A DNA stretch of 64,000 bases from Candidatus Pelagibacter sp. IMCC9063 (GTDB lineage Bacteria > Pseudomonadota > Alphaproteobacteria > Pelagibacterales > Pelagibacteraceae), in the NCBI RefSeq assembly GCF_000195085.1, contig NC_015380.1, positions 1,040,001 to 1,104,000 on the forward strand, read 5' to 3'. Of the stretch, positions 1 to 9,694 are shown piece by piece. Both the position numbers and the translations under genes were made by a program. Every line of letters starts with the position of its first letter. Positions within the stretch are counted from its first letter, which is position 1. Below the pieces are notes generated by a model. That model made no database searches, was not told the DNA's origin, and saw only the letters and a list, made by a program, of their open reading frames with translations.

Positions 1-418
1 TAGTTTCCCTTTTATCGTGATTTTTTTTACCCTTAGCAAGAGCTATTTGTACTTTCGCTATTCCTTTTTTGTTAAAATAAATTTTAGTTGGAACTAAGCT
101 ATAACCATCTCTATTAATTTTTCCAATCAATTTACTTATTTCTCTTTTTTTTAATAAAAGTTTCCTATTCCTTTTGGGGTCGTGATTATTGTAACTAGAT
201 TGCAAATATTGAGGAATGTATGAATTGATTAAAAAAATCTCTCCTTCTTGATCGGTTGCATACGATTCTGAAATAGTGGCTTTGCCTGATCTTAGAGATT
301 TTACCTCGGGTCCAACCAGCTCAATTCCAGATTCAACAATTTCTTCAAAAAAAAAATTAAAACTAGCTTTTCTGTTTTGACAAACAATGTTGTCTACAGG
401 TTTTTTTTTTACACTCAT
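1..418 (-). CDS. smpB: SsrA-binding protein SmpB (3' end outside window)
   Basis: My translation of the minus strand from the ATG at 418-416 runs open to the window edge (139 codons). SmpB carries tmRNA to stalled ribosomes for trans-translation. Family landmarks are visible: [12 protein letters not shown] near residues 15-26, [17 protein letters not shown] near 31-47, and the basic region [13 protein letters not shown] near 82-94. The C-terminal tail lies outside the window. The ATG directly follows the dapA stop codon with no gap, so dapA and smpB are very likely cotranscribed. The start lies just before a run of ten A residues, which stays in frame here. Confidence 0.93.
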   Translation of the reverse strand, partial: MSVKKKPVDNIVCQNRKASFNFFFEEIVESGIELVGPEVKSLRSGKATISESYATDQEGEIFLINSYIPQYLQSSYNNHDPKRNRKLLLKKREISKLIGKINRDGYSLVPTKIYFNKKGIAKVQIALAKGKKNHDKRET

Positions 419-1291
419 TTAAATAATAGACAAATCTGCCAAAACTTGCTTGATTTGCTGCTTCGAACCTTCAGTGCCCTTTACCAATGGTAGTCTGACA
501 TCATCAGTCATAAGCCCTAGTAGCATTAAAGAATATTTTGCTGGAACGGGATTACTTTCAACAAACATAACTTCATGCAAAGGTAACAATTGATCAAAAA
601 GTCTTTTGGCTCTTTCGTCTTCACCAGCAAGAGACAAGCGATGAAATTCTGAACAAATTTTTGGCGCTACATTGGATGAGACTGAAATGCACCCAGAACC
701 TCCTCTTTTGTTGAATTCAAAACTATTTTCGTCATTACCGCTGAGCATCAAAAAATCTTTGCCCATAAGATTTCTTTGCTCTGTAGCTCTATCAAGATTT
801 CCAGTTGCGTCCTTCACTCCAATAATGTTCTTTAATTCATATAGCCGTGCCATAGTTTCCACAGACATATCTACAACTGAGCGTCCTGGAATATTATAAA
901 TAACAATAGGAATACCTACGCTATCATTTATAGCTTTGTAGTGCTGATACAAACCTTCTTGAGTTGGTTTGTTATAATAAGGAGTAACAACCAATGCCGC
1001 ATCAGCATTTGCTAATTCTGCATATTTTGTAAGCTCAATGGCTTCTTTGGTCGAATTAGAACCCGTGCCAGCAATTACGGGAACTCTTCCTTTTGAAATT
1101 TTAACAGTTAAATCTATAATTTGCTTATGCTCATTGTGCTCTAAAGTTGGCGACTCACCTGTAGTTCCTCCTGGAACTAAGCCATTTGAACCGTTTAAAA
1201 TCTGAAACTCTACAAATTTTTCAAAACTTTCAATATCTAAATCACCATTTTTGAATGGTGTGACCATTGCTGTTATTGAACCTTTGAACAT
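419..1291 (-). CDS. dapA: 4-hydroxy-tetrahydrodipicolinate synthase
   Basis: DapA condenses pyruvate with aspartate semialdehyde, the first committed step of lysine and meso-diaminopimelate synthesis in the cytoplasm. The 290-residue length is typical. Visible signatures are GGTTGESPT at residues 41-49 (active-site Thr), the catalytic Tyr132 in IYNIPGR, and the Schiff-base Lys160 in GVKDATGN. It is divergent from slt with 62 bases between them and abuts smpB. The slt-dapA-smpB arrangement is common in alphaproteobacteria. N-acetylneuraminate lyase relatives are possible in principle, but the motifs and neighbours favour DapA. Confidence 0.96.
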   Translation of the reverse strand: MFKGSITAMVTPFKNGDLDIESFEKFVEFQILNGSNGLVPGGTTGESPTLEHNEHKQIIDLTVKISKGRVPVIAGTGSNSTKEAIELTKYAELANADAALVVTPYYNKPTQEGLYQHYKAINDSVGIPIVIYNIPGRSVVDMSVETMARLYELKNIIGVKDATGNLDRATEQRNLMGKDFLMLSGNDENSFEFNKRGGSGCISVSSNVAPKICSEFHRLSLAGEDERAKRLFDQLLPLHEVMFVESNPVPAKYSLMLLGLMTDDVRLPLVKGTEGSKQQIKQVLADLSII

Positions 1292-1353
1292 AGTTTGCCT
1301 ATAGTATAATTATTTTAAATATAACATAAAAGAGTTAATTATTAACCTTATTA

Positions 1354-3618
1354 ATGAAGCATCTTAATCTTACAGTACTAATTACAATCTTATTACATTT
1401 TCAGATTGAGTATTCTGAAGCGGGACTGATATCTCCAGTAGAGAAACCTTTATTTGAAACAAGTCAAAGCAATTCACAGATTAATAACAAAAAAATTAAA
1501 CCAGAACCAGTTTCTAATATAAAAGAAAAAACAAAATTAAAGCCTCCTAGTAAATTTAATAATAAAAATAATATTGTTAAAAAACCTACAATAAACAAAA
1601 AAAACTTAAAGGCAGCAAAGACAAATCTAAGCAATACAAGCGCTTCTTTAGCTGGTGGGTTCATACCACCTAGTAAGCCCTTGTTGTTAGGTTTTTCGGA
1701 AACGTCCTCTACTATATTAAAGGATAAAGATTTTAATTTAGCAAAAAAAACTTTTGCCTATGTGAAGCGAAAATCTTGGAATTCAGCATTTAAAACAGCT
1801 AATAAATCTTCTGACCGATTGTTATTAAAAATAGTCACCTGGATGTATTTAAAAGAAAGCAATAACAATTCTACATTTAGGGACTATAAAAAATTTATTG
1901 ATCAAAATCAAAATTGGCCAAGAATATCTCGTTTAAGGTATCTAGCTGAGCACAAAATTAACTACAAAGATTTATCTGCTATTGAAGTGATTGATTTTTT
2001 TAAAGATGAAAAGCCTTCCAGTGGTTATGGCTATATTAGACTGGGAGAAGCTTATATAATATCAGGTAACACAACTTTAGGGGCTCCCTTTATAAAAGAA
2101 GGATTGACTACTGCAAAGCTAAGCAAATCTGACCTTCGCTATTTATCGAAAAAATATAAGAATTTTCTAACCTCAGAAGATTTTATTAAAAGAGCGGACT
2201 ACATGGCGTGGGAATCTGACTACTGGGAATTAAATCGTACCGTAAGATATTTACCAAAAGGATATAAAGAATTATATCACGCTAGATTTGCACTAATGAC
2301 CCGATCATACGGTGTAGACAGCGCAATATCAAAAGTTCCTGCACGTTTTACAAATGATATTGGTTTGCAATTTAATAGGATGAAGTGGAGAAGAAAAAGA
2401 GGCAGATACGACTCTGCATTAGAAATTATAAATAAAAATCAGAATGATCCGGCTCTTTTAATAAAACCTGAGAGTTGGTTTGAGCAGAAATTTATTATTG
2501 CTAGAAAAAAAATTGATGAAAAGAAATACGCTGATGCTTACAAACTATTGGATAATCACGGCGTTTTAGAAGTTTCAAGTTTAGCAAAAGCTGAGTGGCA
2601 TTTAGGCTGGTTAGCATTGAGTTTTTTAGACAAGCCAGAAGTAGCAATTGAGCATTTTAAAAAAATGTATAATGCTGTTGGGTATCCTATAAGCAAATCT
2701 CGAGGGGCTTATTGGATAGGAAGAGGATATGAAAAAATTAACAATTTAAACGAAGCTAACAAATGGTTTAAAATTGCCAGTGAGTTTAACGCAACTTTTT
2801 ATGGTCAACTTTCGGCTAGCAAGATTGGTACGGGAAAAATAAAAATTAGCAATCAATACTCTCTAGATAAGCAGGAGTATAAAAAATTTTTAAAAACTGA
2901 GTTGGCAAGAGCTGCAATACTTTTATATGAGTTAAAACGTAGTTCAGACGCTAAAGATATAATCAAGCATTTTGGAGGGGAAGATTCAAAGCTAGAATCA
3001 AGAATTTTGGCCGGCGCCTTATCTCAGCAGATTGAACGATTCGATTATGCAATACAAATTTCTAAACAGGCCTCTTATGAAGGCATTAGTCTTTTAGAGT
3101 TAAACTACCCAACGATTGAAACTCCAAAGGTAGTAGCTGGTAAAGAAATTTTAGATTCACCTTATATCTTGGCTTTAATCAGGCAGGAAAGTGAGTTTGA
3201 TGCCTCTGCTAACAGCTGGGTGGGTGCAAGAGGATTAATGCAAATAATGCCAGCTACAGGAAAAATTTTAGGAAAAAGAACTAAACTTGGATACAGTATT
3301 CAAAAATTAACTACCAACGAATATTACAACGTCAAATTAGGTTCTTACTATATTACTCAGCTATATGAAAATTTTGGTAATAATATCTACTTAGCTTTAG
3401 CTGCATATAATGCTGGGCCCCATAGAGTTAGTAGATGGCTGAAAAAATATGGCGATCCTAGAAAAAATGAAATTGATACAATTGATTTTTTAGAACATAT
3501 AAGATTTGAGGAAACAAGAAATTATGTCCAAAGAGTAATTGAAAATATACATGTCTATAAATATATATTAGAAAACAAACCTATTAATAACCAAATTCAA
3601 AGCTTGTTATACAATTAA
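1354..3618 (+). CDS. slt: Soluble lytic murein transglycosylase (Slt70-like)
   Basis: This periplasmic enzyme cleaves the MurNAc-GlcNAc bond of peptidoglycan, forming 1,6-anhydro ends. The 754-residue protein starts with a hydrophobic export segment (residues 5-17). A Lys/Asn/Pro-rich low-complexity stretch follows (about 30-100), then a long helical superhelix (about 120-590) and a C-terminal SLT domain (about 598-720). The catalytic Glu is in RQESEFD, near residue 612. GLMQIMPATGK and LALAAYNAGPHRV are textbook SLT motifs. It is divergent from dapA. The low-complexity linker after the signal is unusually long and probably tethers the catalytic part. Confidence 0.93.
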   Translation: MKHLNLTVLITILLHFQIEYSEAGLISPVEKPLFETSQSNSQINNKKIKPEPVSNIKEKTKLKPPSKFNNKNNIVKKPTINKKNLKAAKTNLSNTSASLAGGFIPPSKPLLLGFSETSSTILKDKDFNLAKKTFAYVKRKSWNSAFKTANKSSDRLLLKIVTWMYLKESNNNSTFRDYKKFIDQNQNWPRISRLRYLAEHKINYKDLSAIEVIDFFKDEKPSSGYGYIRLGEAYIISGNTTLGAPFIKEGLTTAKLSKSDLRYLSKKYKNFLTSEDFIKRADYMAWESDYWELNRTVRYLPKGYKELYHARFALMTRSYGVDSAISKVPARFTNDIGLQFNRMKWRRKRGRYDSALEIINKNQNDPALLIKPESWFEQKFIIARKKIDEKKYADAYKLLDNHGVLEVSSLAKAEWHLGWLALSFLDKPEVAIEHFKKMYNAVGYPISKSRGAYWIGRGYEKINNLNEANKWFKIASEFNATFYGQLSASKIGTGKIKISNQYSLDKQEYKKFLKTELARAAILLYELKRSSDAKDIIKHFGGEDSKLESRILAGALSQQIERFDYAIQISKQASYEGISLLELNYPTIETPKVVAGKEILDSPYILALIRQESEFDASANSWVGARGLMQIMPATGKILGKRTKLGYSIQKLTTNEYYNVKLGSYYITQLYENFGNNIYLALAAYNAGPHRVSRWLKKYGDPRKNEIDTIDFLEHIRFEETRNYVQRVIENIHVYKYILENKPINNQIQSLLYN

Positions 3619-3622
3619 AGAA

Positions 3623-3922
3623 TTAATATTTTTCATTTAAATTAAATTTTTTAATACTTTTTCTCGAGTACTCAAATAATTTTCTATGTTTGATTGACTT
3701 TTCATTAACACGTTTTCTCCAAAGTTTGAAAGAGGATGGTCTGAGATTTGATCTCATTATCTTAATGACCTCCGACTCTACCTTGTTAGATTTTTCTTTT
3801 ATTTCTTCAAAAGTAATACGATCTGCCCACGCAGCCCAAATAATCCAATCAATAGAGGTCGTGTCTTTGGGTTCGGGGTTTGCCGATTTTGTTAAAGGTC
3901 TGTTCGTTTTTTTTTTAATCAT
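3623..3922 (-). CDS. TIGR03643 / DUF2805 family small protein
   Basis: A 99-residue basic protein matching the DUF2805 (TIGR03643) pattern: IIWAAWADRITFEEI near residues 27-41, EVIKIMRSNLRPSSFKLWRKRV near 51-72, then a Lys-rich end. The family is widespread in Proteobacteria and its function is not established. The arrangement resembles a helix-turn-helix, which is only an inference. Its ATG overlaps the end of the peroxiredoxin gene by 8 bases, so the two are probably translationally coupled. It converges on slt with 4 bases between them. Confidence 0.85.
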   Translation of the reverse strand: MIKKKTNRPLTKSANPEPKDTTSIDWIIWAAWADRITFEEIKEKSNKVESEVIKIMRSNLRPSSFKLWRKRVNEKSIKHRKLFEYSRKSIKKFNLNEKY

Positions 3923-4397
3923 TTAAAGATTTTAAAAAATTAATCATCGTACCTGCATCACTGACATCAAATTTACTATTTTCATCTTTAAAAATTTTTA
4001 TTATTTTTTTATTATCTACATACATTGAGTATCTAAAAGATCTCATTCCCATTCCAGTCTCAGATCTGTCAGTTAACATATTCATTTCTTTAGTGAAGTC
4101 TGCATTTCCATCAGGAATAAAATTAACTTTTTTAACGTTGGAGTTTTTTTTCCATACATTCTGAACGAAAGAATCATTTACACTTAAACAAAAAATATCG
4201 TCAACTCCATATTTTTGAATTTTATCATAATTATCCTCATATGAAGGTAGGTGATAGTCGGAACAAGTTGGTGTAAATGCACCAGGTAAAGCAAATACAA
4301 CTATTTTTTTATTTAAAAAAATGTCATTAGTAGTCTTCTTAATATTTTCTCCATCAATTCTATAAATAAAATTTACATTAGGAACTTGATCTTTCAT
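3915..4397 (-). CDS. Peroxiredoxin, Prx5-like
   Basis: A thiol peroxidase that reduces hydrogen peroxide or alkyl peroxides. The motif ALPGAFTPTCSDYHLPSY (residues 36-53) holds the peroxidatic Cys45 with the PTxxC Thr. The segment RSFRYSMYVDNKKI has the conserved Arg of the fold. Cys45 and Cys94 are the cysteines I see, and no classical second-position resolving Cys is obvious, so a glutaredoxin- or thioredoxin-dependent one-Cys mechanism is plausible. Its start shares one base with the trhO stop, as part of a leftward operon with trhO and the O-methyltransferase. Confidence 0.88.
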   Translation of the reverse strand: MKDQVPNVNFIYRIDGENIKKTTNDIFLNKKIVVFALPGAFTPTCSDYHLPSYEDNYDKIQKYGVDDIFCLSVNDSFVQNVWKKNSNVKKVNFIPDGNADFTKEMNMLTDRSETGMGMRSFRYSMYVDNKKIIKIFKDENSKFDVSDAGTMINFLKSLND

Positions 4398-5281
4398 TAT
4401 TTTCTCTCCTTATTTTTGTTAGATTCTCTCATGGCAAAACGTTTTTTTTGATCAGGTGTTACTTTGTTATAACAATGTGGGCAATTTACCCCCTGCTTGT
4501 AGTTTGTAGATTTTTTATCCTCATCATTAATTGGTATTCTGCATGCATAGCATATTGTATAAGAGCCTTGAATTGATTTGTGTTTAACAGAAACTCTTTT
4601 ATCAAAGACAAAACACTCTCCATTCCATAAGCTATTTTTTTCTTCTACAGAATTAATATAATTCAAAATTCCTCCTTTTAGCTGGTAAACTTCCTCAAAC
4701 CCTTTTTCTTTTAAATATTCTGATGCCTTTTCGCAACGAATTCCTCCCGTACAAAATATTGCAAGTTTTTTATTATTTTTTTTAATTAAGCTATCAAAAT
4801 AACCTTTAAATTCTCTAAAACTATTTACGTTTGGATTAATAGCGCCCTGAAAAGATCCAATGTGATGTTCAAATGGCTTTCTAATATCTATTAAAGCCAC
4901 ATCTTCATTTTTGATAAATTCATTCCAATCTTCTGGTCTTACATGGTTGCCTTTTCTTTTTAAAATATTTTTTTCAATTGGGACTACTTCTTTTTTTATT
5001 TTAACCCCAGGTCTGTCAAATGGAATATTGCTAGAGCTTGATAGGTTACTTGAGTCATAAGAGTCGAAAGAAAAATTTTTAAAAAGAAACTGATTAAATT
5101 CTTTTACAAAGCCCGCAACGCCTGACACTGTTCCGTTAAACCCCTCCGGTGATAAAATTAAAGTTCCCTTAAGGTCTTTATCGATTAGAAATTTTTTAAT
5201 AGCTAGTTGATGTTTTTCTAAGTCGTCTAAAATGATAAACTTATAGAAACTTATAATATCGAATTTTTTTTCTTTTTGCAT
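4397..5281 (-). CDS. trhO: tRNA uridine-34 hydroxylase (rhodanese-like)
   Basis: TrhO (YceA family) performs oxygen-dependent hydroxylation of uridine at the wobble position of certain tRNAs, a step toward 5-(carboxy)methoxyuridine. The 294-residue protein has an N-terminal acylphosphatase-like part (SPEGFNGTVSG at 44-54), a rhodanese domain with active-site Cys177 in IFCTGGIRCEKASEYL, and a C-terminal cysteine cluster (CYAC and CPHC) typical of the family. The start overlaps the end of the upstream methyltransferase by 31 bases, a long overlap even for this compact genome. A start further downstream would cut into conserved sequence. Confidence 0.9.
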   Translation of the reverse strand: MQKEKKFDIISFYKFIILDDLEKHQLAIKKFLIDKDLKGTLILSPEGFNGTVSGVAGFVKEFNQFLFKNFSFDSYDSSNLSSSSNIPFDRPGVKIKKEVVPIEKNILKRKGNHVRPEDWNEFIKNEDVALIDIRKPFEHHIGSFQGAINPNVNSFREFKGYFDSLIKKNNKKLAIFCTGGIRCEKASEYLKEKGFEEVYQLKGGILNYINSVEEKNSLWNGECFVFDKRVSVKHKSIQGSYTICYACRIPINDEDKKSTNYKQGVNCPHCYNKVTPDQKKRFAMRESNKNKERK

Positions 5282-5922
5282 AAAGTCATTCCATCGCCTA
5301 TGGAAATCATTGTTGTATCTACTCTATTATCATTTTTTATATATTTATTAAACTCTCTTATTGTTTCTGTCTTTTTATCATTTAGTGAAAGGTCTGCAAC
5401 TTTACCTTTCCATAAAACATTATCAAAAACAATTAGACCATTTTCAGAAATTAAATCTAAACAATTATCGAAATAAGTTTTATATCCAGATTTGTCAGCA
5501 TCTATAAATATAAAATCAAATAGTAATTTTTGTTTAATGAAATTTTGCAAAGCTGCTATTGCATCAGTATTAATCATTGTAATTTGATTTGTTACTTTCG
5601 CCTTATCCCAAAATTTTTTTGCATAGTTTGTTGTTTTCATGTCTTTATCAACTGTAAAAATTTTTCCTTCTTTATCTAAAGCTAAAGCCATAGCAAGAGT
5701 GCTATAACCCATAAAAGTTCCTAGCTCTAAAATTTGTTTGTAATTACCAATCTTAATTAAAAAATTTAAAAAAGAAGCTTGCTGGGCACTAATTTGCATA
5801 TTTGCAATATCTCCAAACTCTTTATAAGAAAATTCTCTCATCTCTTTTTGTACAGCCGTCTCTTCTATATTTTGATATAAGTAATTTTCTAAATCTTTGC
5901 TTGAATGAATATTTTTAAACAC
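5251..5922 (-). CDS. Class I SAM-dependent O-methyltransferase (Methyltransf_3)
   Basis: A 223-residue enzyme of the caffeoyl-CoA / catechol O-methyltransferase type. The SAM-binding motif I reads ILELGTFMGYSTLAMA. Acidic motifs follow at FTVDKDM and FDFIFIDADKSGY (metal and SAM ligands), then LIVFDNVLWKGKV. The substrate cannot be told from sequence; bacterial members include tRNA hydroxyuridine methyltransferase TrmR, which methylates the 5-hydroxyuridine that TrhO makes. Because the gene directly overlaps trhO, a shared tRNA wobble pathway is a reasonable inference. It lies 3 bases after gatB. Confidence 0.86.
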   Translation of the reverse strand: MFKNIHSSKDLENYLYQNIEETAVQKEMREFSYKEFGDIANMQISAQQASFLNFLIKIGNYKQILELGTFMGYSTLAMALALDKEGKIFTVDKDMKTTNYAKKFWDKAKVTNQITMINTDAIAALQNFIKQKLLFDFIFIDADKSGYKTYFDNCLDLISENGLIVFDNVLWKGKVADLSLNDKKTETIREFNKYIKNDNRVDTTMISIGDGMTLCKKKKNSIL

Positions 5923-5925
5923 AAA

Positions 5926-7389
5926 TTATTTAAGCTGTTCTTTCAGAATATCGTTAATTAATTTTGGGTTTCCTTTTCCCTGTGTATTCTTCATTGCCTC
6001 TCCAACAAAAAATCCAAACAACTTATCTTTCCCAGCTTTGTATTGTTCAACTTTGTCTTGGTTGTTTTTCAGGATAGTATCAATAATTTTTTTCAATTCC
6101 TCAGGATCGGATTGTTGCCTCATTCCCTTTTCATTAACAATTTTTTCGGGATCTTCGTTGTTTTTTACCATTTCCTCAAAAACTGTTTTTGCTATCTTTC
6201 CAGAAATTGTATTGTCTTTTATAAGGTTAATTAGTTTCGATAAATTTTTTGCTGAGACTGGAGAATCTTTGATTTCTTTGCCTTCCTTATTCAAGACACC
6301 GAACAACTCTACAATCATCCAGTTTGCTGCTAATTTATAATCAGAATCTTTTGCAACCTCTTCATAATATTGCGAAATATCCTGATCTGACACTACAATA
6401 CTTGCATCATAGCTTGAGAGATCAAAATCATTCATCAATCTTATTTTTTTTTCATCAGGCAGTTCTGGTAGTGAATTTTTTATTTTATCTACAAAGCTTT
6501 GCTCTAAAACTAAGGGTAACAAATCTGGATCTGGAAAATACCTATAATCATGAGCATCTTCTTTGCTTCTCATCGATCTTGTTTCAATTTTCTTGGTATC
6601 AAAAAGTCTTGTTTGTTGATTAATTGTCCCACCCTCTTCTATTATTTCTATTTGCCTTTTTGCCTCATATTCGATTGCCTGTTGCATAAACTTTATGGAG
6701 TTAACATTTTTAATCTCACATCTAGTACCTAAGTCACTGGAGCCTACTTTTCGGACTGAGACGTTCACATCTGCTCTTAGCGAACCCTCATCCATATTGC
6801 CGTCACACGTGTTTAAATATCTCATTATAGATCTTAATTTTTTAACGTATTGAGCAACTTCATCTGGGGATCGTAAATCGGGTTTACCCACTATCTCCAT
6901 TAAAGCTATTCCAGATCGATTTAAATCAACAAAGGAACTTGAGGGGTCTTGATCGTGAATACTTTTTCCAGCATCTTGTTCTAAGTGAAGACGTTCTATT
7001 CCAGCGATTTTTGTTCCATAGGGCATATCCAAAACTATTTCACCTTCTCCTACAATTGGAAATTTAAATTGTGAAATCTGGTAACCCTGAGGCAAGTCTG
7101 CATAAAAATAATTTTTTCTGTCGAATTTAGAAAAGTTGTTAATTGTAGCCTTTAAACCAAGTCCAGTTTTGACTGCTTGCTCAACACAATACTTATTAAT
7201 AACAGGTAGCATACCAGGCATTGCAGCATCGACAAAACTAACTTGTGAATTGGGATTGGATCCAAATTTTGTTGAAGAGCTCGAAAACAACTTTGCATTT
7301 GATGTGATCTGCGCATGAACTTCCAAGCCAATGACCACTTCCCATTTTCCAGTTTTTCCCTCTAAGAAATAATCAAATTTTTTATCCAT
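5926..7389 (-). CDS. gatB: Asp/Glu-tRNA(Asn/Gln) amidotransferase subunit B
   Basis: GatB is the tRNA-binding and kinase subunit of GatCAB, which converts misacylated Glu-tRNA(Gln) or Asp-tRNA(Asn) to the amide forms. The 487 residues show the family opening [13 protein letters not shown] (about 17-29), [22 protein letters not shown], and the YRYFPDPDL motif. A C-terminal YqeY-like tail domain ends in [14 protein letters not shown]. The order gatC-gatA-gatB on one strand with 2-3 base gaps makes a compact operon continuing into the methyltransferase gene. Confidence 0.97.
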   Translation of the reverse strand: MDKKFDYFLEGKTGKWEVVIGLEVHAQITSNAKLFSSSSTKFGSNPNSQVSFVDAAMPGMLPVINKYCVEQAVKTGLGLKATINNFSKFDRKNYFYADLPQGYQISQFKFPIVGEGEIVLDMPYGTKIAGIERLHLEQDAGKSIHDQDPSSSFVDLNRSGIALMEIVGKPDLRSPDEVAQYVKKLRSIMRYLNTCDGNMDEGSLRADVNVSVRKVGSSDLGTRCEIKNVNSIKFMQQAIEYEAKRQIEIIEEGGTINQQTRLFDTKKIETRSMRSKEDAHDYRYFPDPDLLPLVLEQSFVDKIKNSLPELPDEKKIRLMNDFDLSSYDASIVVSDQDISQYYEEVAKDSDYKLAANWMIVELFGVLNKEGKEIKDSPVSAKNLSKLINLIKDNTISGKIAKTVFEEMVKNNEDPEKIVNEKGMRQQSDPEELKKIIDTILKNNQDKVEQYKAGKDKLFGFFVGEAMKNTQGKGNPKLINDILKEQLK

Positions 7390-7392
7390 TAT

Positions 7393-8856
7393 TTACATCC
7401 ACCAATCTATAACTTTAGACTTAAAGGAAATTTTTTCTTCCAAAGCATAAGCGCTATTTAAAATAGTTTGTTCATCAAAAGACTTTCCAATTAGCTGCAA
7501 ACCTAGGGGCAATCCAAATTCGTCAAATCCTGCTGGTATTGAAATTGCAGGTAATCCAGCCAAATTAACAGGTACTGTAAACACATCGTTTAAATACATG
7601 GATATAGGATCATTAGTTTTGTCCCCAATTTTAAAAGCAGACGAGGGAGCTGTTGGTGTCAGAATAGTATCCACTTCTTTAAAAGCTAAATCAAAATCAT
7701 TTTTGATTAATCTTCTAACTTGCTGGGCTTTTAAATAGTAAGCATCATAATAACCAGAAGACAAAACATAAGTACCAATCATAATTCTTCGTTTGACTTC
7801 ATTTCCAAATCCTTCTGCTCTAGTATTTTCATACATTTCTATCAAATCTTTACCTGGAGCTCTAAACCCGTATTTGACACCGTCATATCTAGCTAAATTA
7901 GAAGAAGCTTCAGCAGGAGCTACAATATAGTAAGTAGGCAGCGCATACTTAGTGTTTGGTAATGAAATATTTTTGATAATAGCACCAGATTCTTTCATCC
8001 ATTCAATGCCCTTGTCCCAAAGAGTTTGTATTTCTTTTGGCATATTATCTACAATATATTCTTTAGGTATTCCTACTTTTAGGCCTTTGATATTTTTATT
8101 TAAGCTACTTAAAAAATCACCTTTCTCAATGTTTGCGGAAGTTGAATCTTTTTCATCGTAACCAGAAATAACATCCAACATTAAAGCGCTGTCAGACACG
8201 TCTTTGGTCATCGGTCCGGCCTGGTCTAGTGAGGATGCAAATGCAACGATCCCCCAGCGAGAACATCTTCCATAAGTTGGTTTTAAACCTACAATTCCTG
8301 TAAAGGAGGCTGGCTGTCTAATAGAACCACCCGTGTCAGTTCCTACTGTCGAAGATGTCAAGTTAGCTGAAACAGCTGAAGAACATCCACCAGAAGATCC
8401 TCCAGGAACTAAATGTTCACCATTTTTTTGATAAGGATTTATAACATTACCATAAGCGCTAGTTTCATTAGAGGAGCCCATGGCAAACTCATCGCAATTC
8501 AATTTTCCCAAAAGGATAGCACCGCTATCCCATAGTTTCGAAGTAACTGTAGACTCATAAGGAGGAATAAAGTTTTTTAAAATTTTACTAGATGCTGTGG
8601 TTTGGACATTTTTTGTACAAAACAGATCTTTCACGGCAATTGGGGCTCCTGCTAAAACTCCACTTTTAAGATTTTTGTCATCAATATTTTTAGCAGATGC
8701 TATGGCTTGGTCTAAAGTTTCTGTAACAAAAGTATTTAATTTTTTTGATTTTTTTATTCTGCTGACATAAGCATTTGCTGTCTCTAATGCAGAAAGTTCC
8801 TTAGATTTAATTTTTTTAGTTAACTCGACTAAAGTTAACTTTGTAATCTCACTCAT
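7393..8856 (-). CDS. gatA: Asp/Glu-tRNA(Asn/Gln) amidotransferase subunit A
   Basis: GatA is the glutaminase subunit of GatCAB, releasing ammonia from glutamine for transfer to the tRNA-bound amino acid. The 487-residue protein has the amidase signature [12 protein letters not shown] (151-162) and [12 protein letters not shown]. The Ser-cisSer-Lys triad sits near Lys76 (APIAVKD), Ser154 and Ser178. Length and domain layout are standard. It follows gatC by 2 bases and precedes gatB by 3. Confidence 0.97.
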   Translation of the reverse strand: MSEITKLTLVELTKKIKSKELSALETANAYVSRIKKSKKLNTFVTETLDQAIASAKNIDDKNLKSGVLAGAPIAVKDLFCTKNVQTTASSKILKNFIPPYESTVTSKLWDSGAILLGKLNCDEFAMGSSNETSAYGNVINPYQKNGEHLVPGGSSGGCSSAVSANLTSSTVGTDTGGSIRQPASFTGIVGLKPTYGRCSRWGIVAFASSLDQAGPMTKDVSDSALMLDVISGYDEKDSTSANIEKGDFLSSLNKNIKGLKVGIPKEYIVDNMPKEIQTLWDKGIEWMKESGAIIKNISLPNTKYALPTYYIVAPAEASSNLARYDGVKYGFRAPGKDLIEMYENTRAEGFGNEVKRRIMIGTYVLSSGYYDAYYLKAQQVRRLIKNDFDLAFKEVDTILTPTAPSSAFKIGDKTNDPISMYLNDVFTVPVNLAGLPAISIPAGFDEFGLPLGLQLIGKSFDEQTILNSAYALEEKISFKSKVIDWWM

Positions 8857-8858
8857 AC

Positions 8859-9146
8859 TTATTCGATTACCTTCGGTACAACAAAATAGTTTTTGTTTTT
8901 ATGTGGAGAATTTTTTAGAATCTCTTCTTTTTCATTCATTTTCTTTACCACATCTTCTCTTTGAAAAAGTTTTTGCTCTACAACAGAAGAAAGTGGCTCT
9001 ATATCTTTTGTATCTACTTCGTTTAGCTGATCAACAAATTTTAAAATAGTATTAAGATCCTTAATCATAGATGTCTCAAATTCATCATTTGATGCTATCC
9101 TTGATAGTTTGGAAATTTTCTTAACTGCTTCTTTATTAATTGTCAT
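8859..9146 (-). CDS. gatC: Asp/Glu-tRNA(Asn/Gln) amidotransferase subunit C
   Basis: GatC is a small (95-residue) subunit that wraps around and stabilises the GatA-GatB interface. Family features are [10 protein letters not shown] near the start, a central helix [22 protein letters not shown], and the terminal region [11 protein letters not shown]. It is the first gene of the leftward gatCAB operon and is divergent from ruvX across 37 bases, which must hold both promoters. Confidence 0.94.
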   Translation of the reverse strand: MTINKEAVKKISKLSRIASNDEFETSMIKDLNTILKFVDQLNEVDTKDIEPLSSVVEQKLFQREDVVKKMNEKEEILKNSPHKNKNYFVVPKVIE

Positions 9147-9183
9147 TAGACTTAGTGAAAAATTAATCTAAAATAACACTTTA

Positions 9184-9654
9184 ATGAAAACTTACAACCT
9201 TTTAGAGAATTCCGATTTTGCAAAACTTATTACAGAAGGTTCTCGCTTGCTTGGCATTGATCCGGGAAAAAGAAATGTGGGTATAGCCATTTGTGATCCT
9301 TCTCATTTAATTGCAACGCCTTACGAAACTATTCAAGCTAAGAAATTAAAAAATCTCCTCGAGGAGCTTGATAAAATTATCATAGAAAATAACATTAAGG
9401 GAATAGTCGTTGGACACCCGATTAATATGGATGGTACTGAAGGTCCTAGATCTCAATCTACCAAAGATTTTGTAAAAAATATTATCAAGCATACACACCT
9501 ACCTGTTACCCTTTGGGACGAAAGACTCTCCAGTGTTGGTGCGTTCAAAAGCATGCAAGATTTGGGAATAAACAGCTCTTCAAAGAAGGATAAGTTAGAT
9601 GAAAATTCTGCAGCTTTTATATTGCAGGGTTTTATAGACTATTTAAAAAAATAA
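9184..9654 (+). CDS. ruvX: Putative pre-16S rRNA nuclease / RuvX (YqgF)
   Basis: An RNase H-fold nuclease of 156 residues, implicated in pre-16S rRNA 5' processing and also described as a Holliday-junction resolvase homologue. Signature pieces are [15 protein letters not shown] (catalytic Asp in GIDPGKR), [22 protein letters not shown] and [16 protein letters not shown]. It begins the rightward ruvX-pyrB-pyrC-plsY run, and its stop precedes the coding region of pyrB by about 40 bases. Confidence 0.93.
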   Translation: MKTYNLLENSDFAKLITEGSRLLGIDPGKRNVGIAICDPSHLIATPYETIQAKKLKNLLEELDKIIIENNIKGIVVGHPINMDGTEGPRSQSTKDFVKNIIKHTHLPVTLWDERLSSVGAFKSMQDLGINSSSKKDKLDENSAAFILQGFIDYLKK

Positions 9655-9694
9655 CTTGCTTAGTCATGAAAATCAGCCTATAGACCTGATTTTA

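Noticed and set aside
401-410. Possible frameshift in the A10 tract at the smpB start
   Set aside because: The frame reads correctly through the tract into conserved SmpB sequence.
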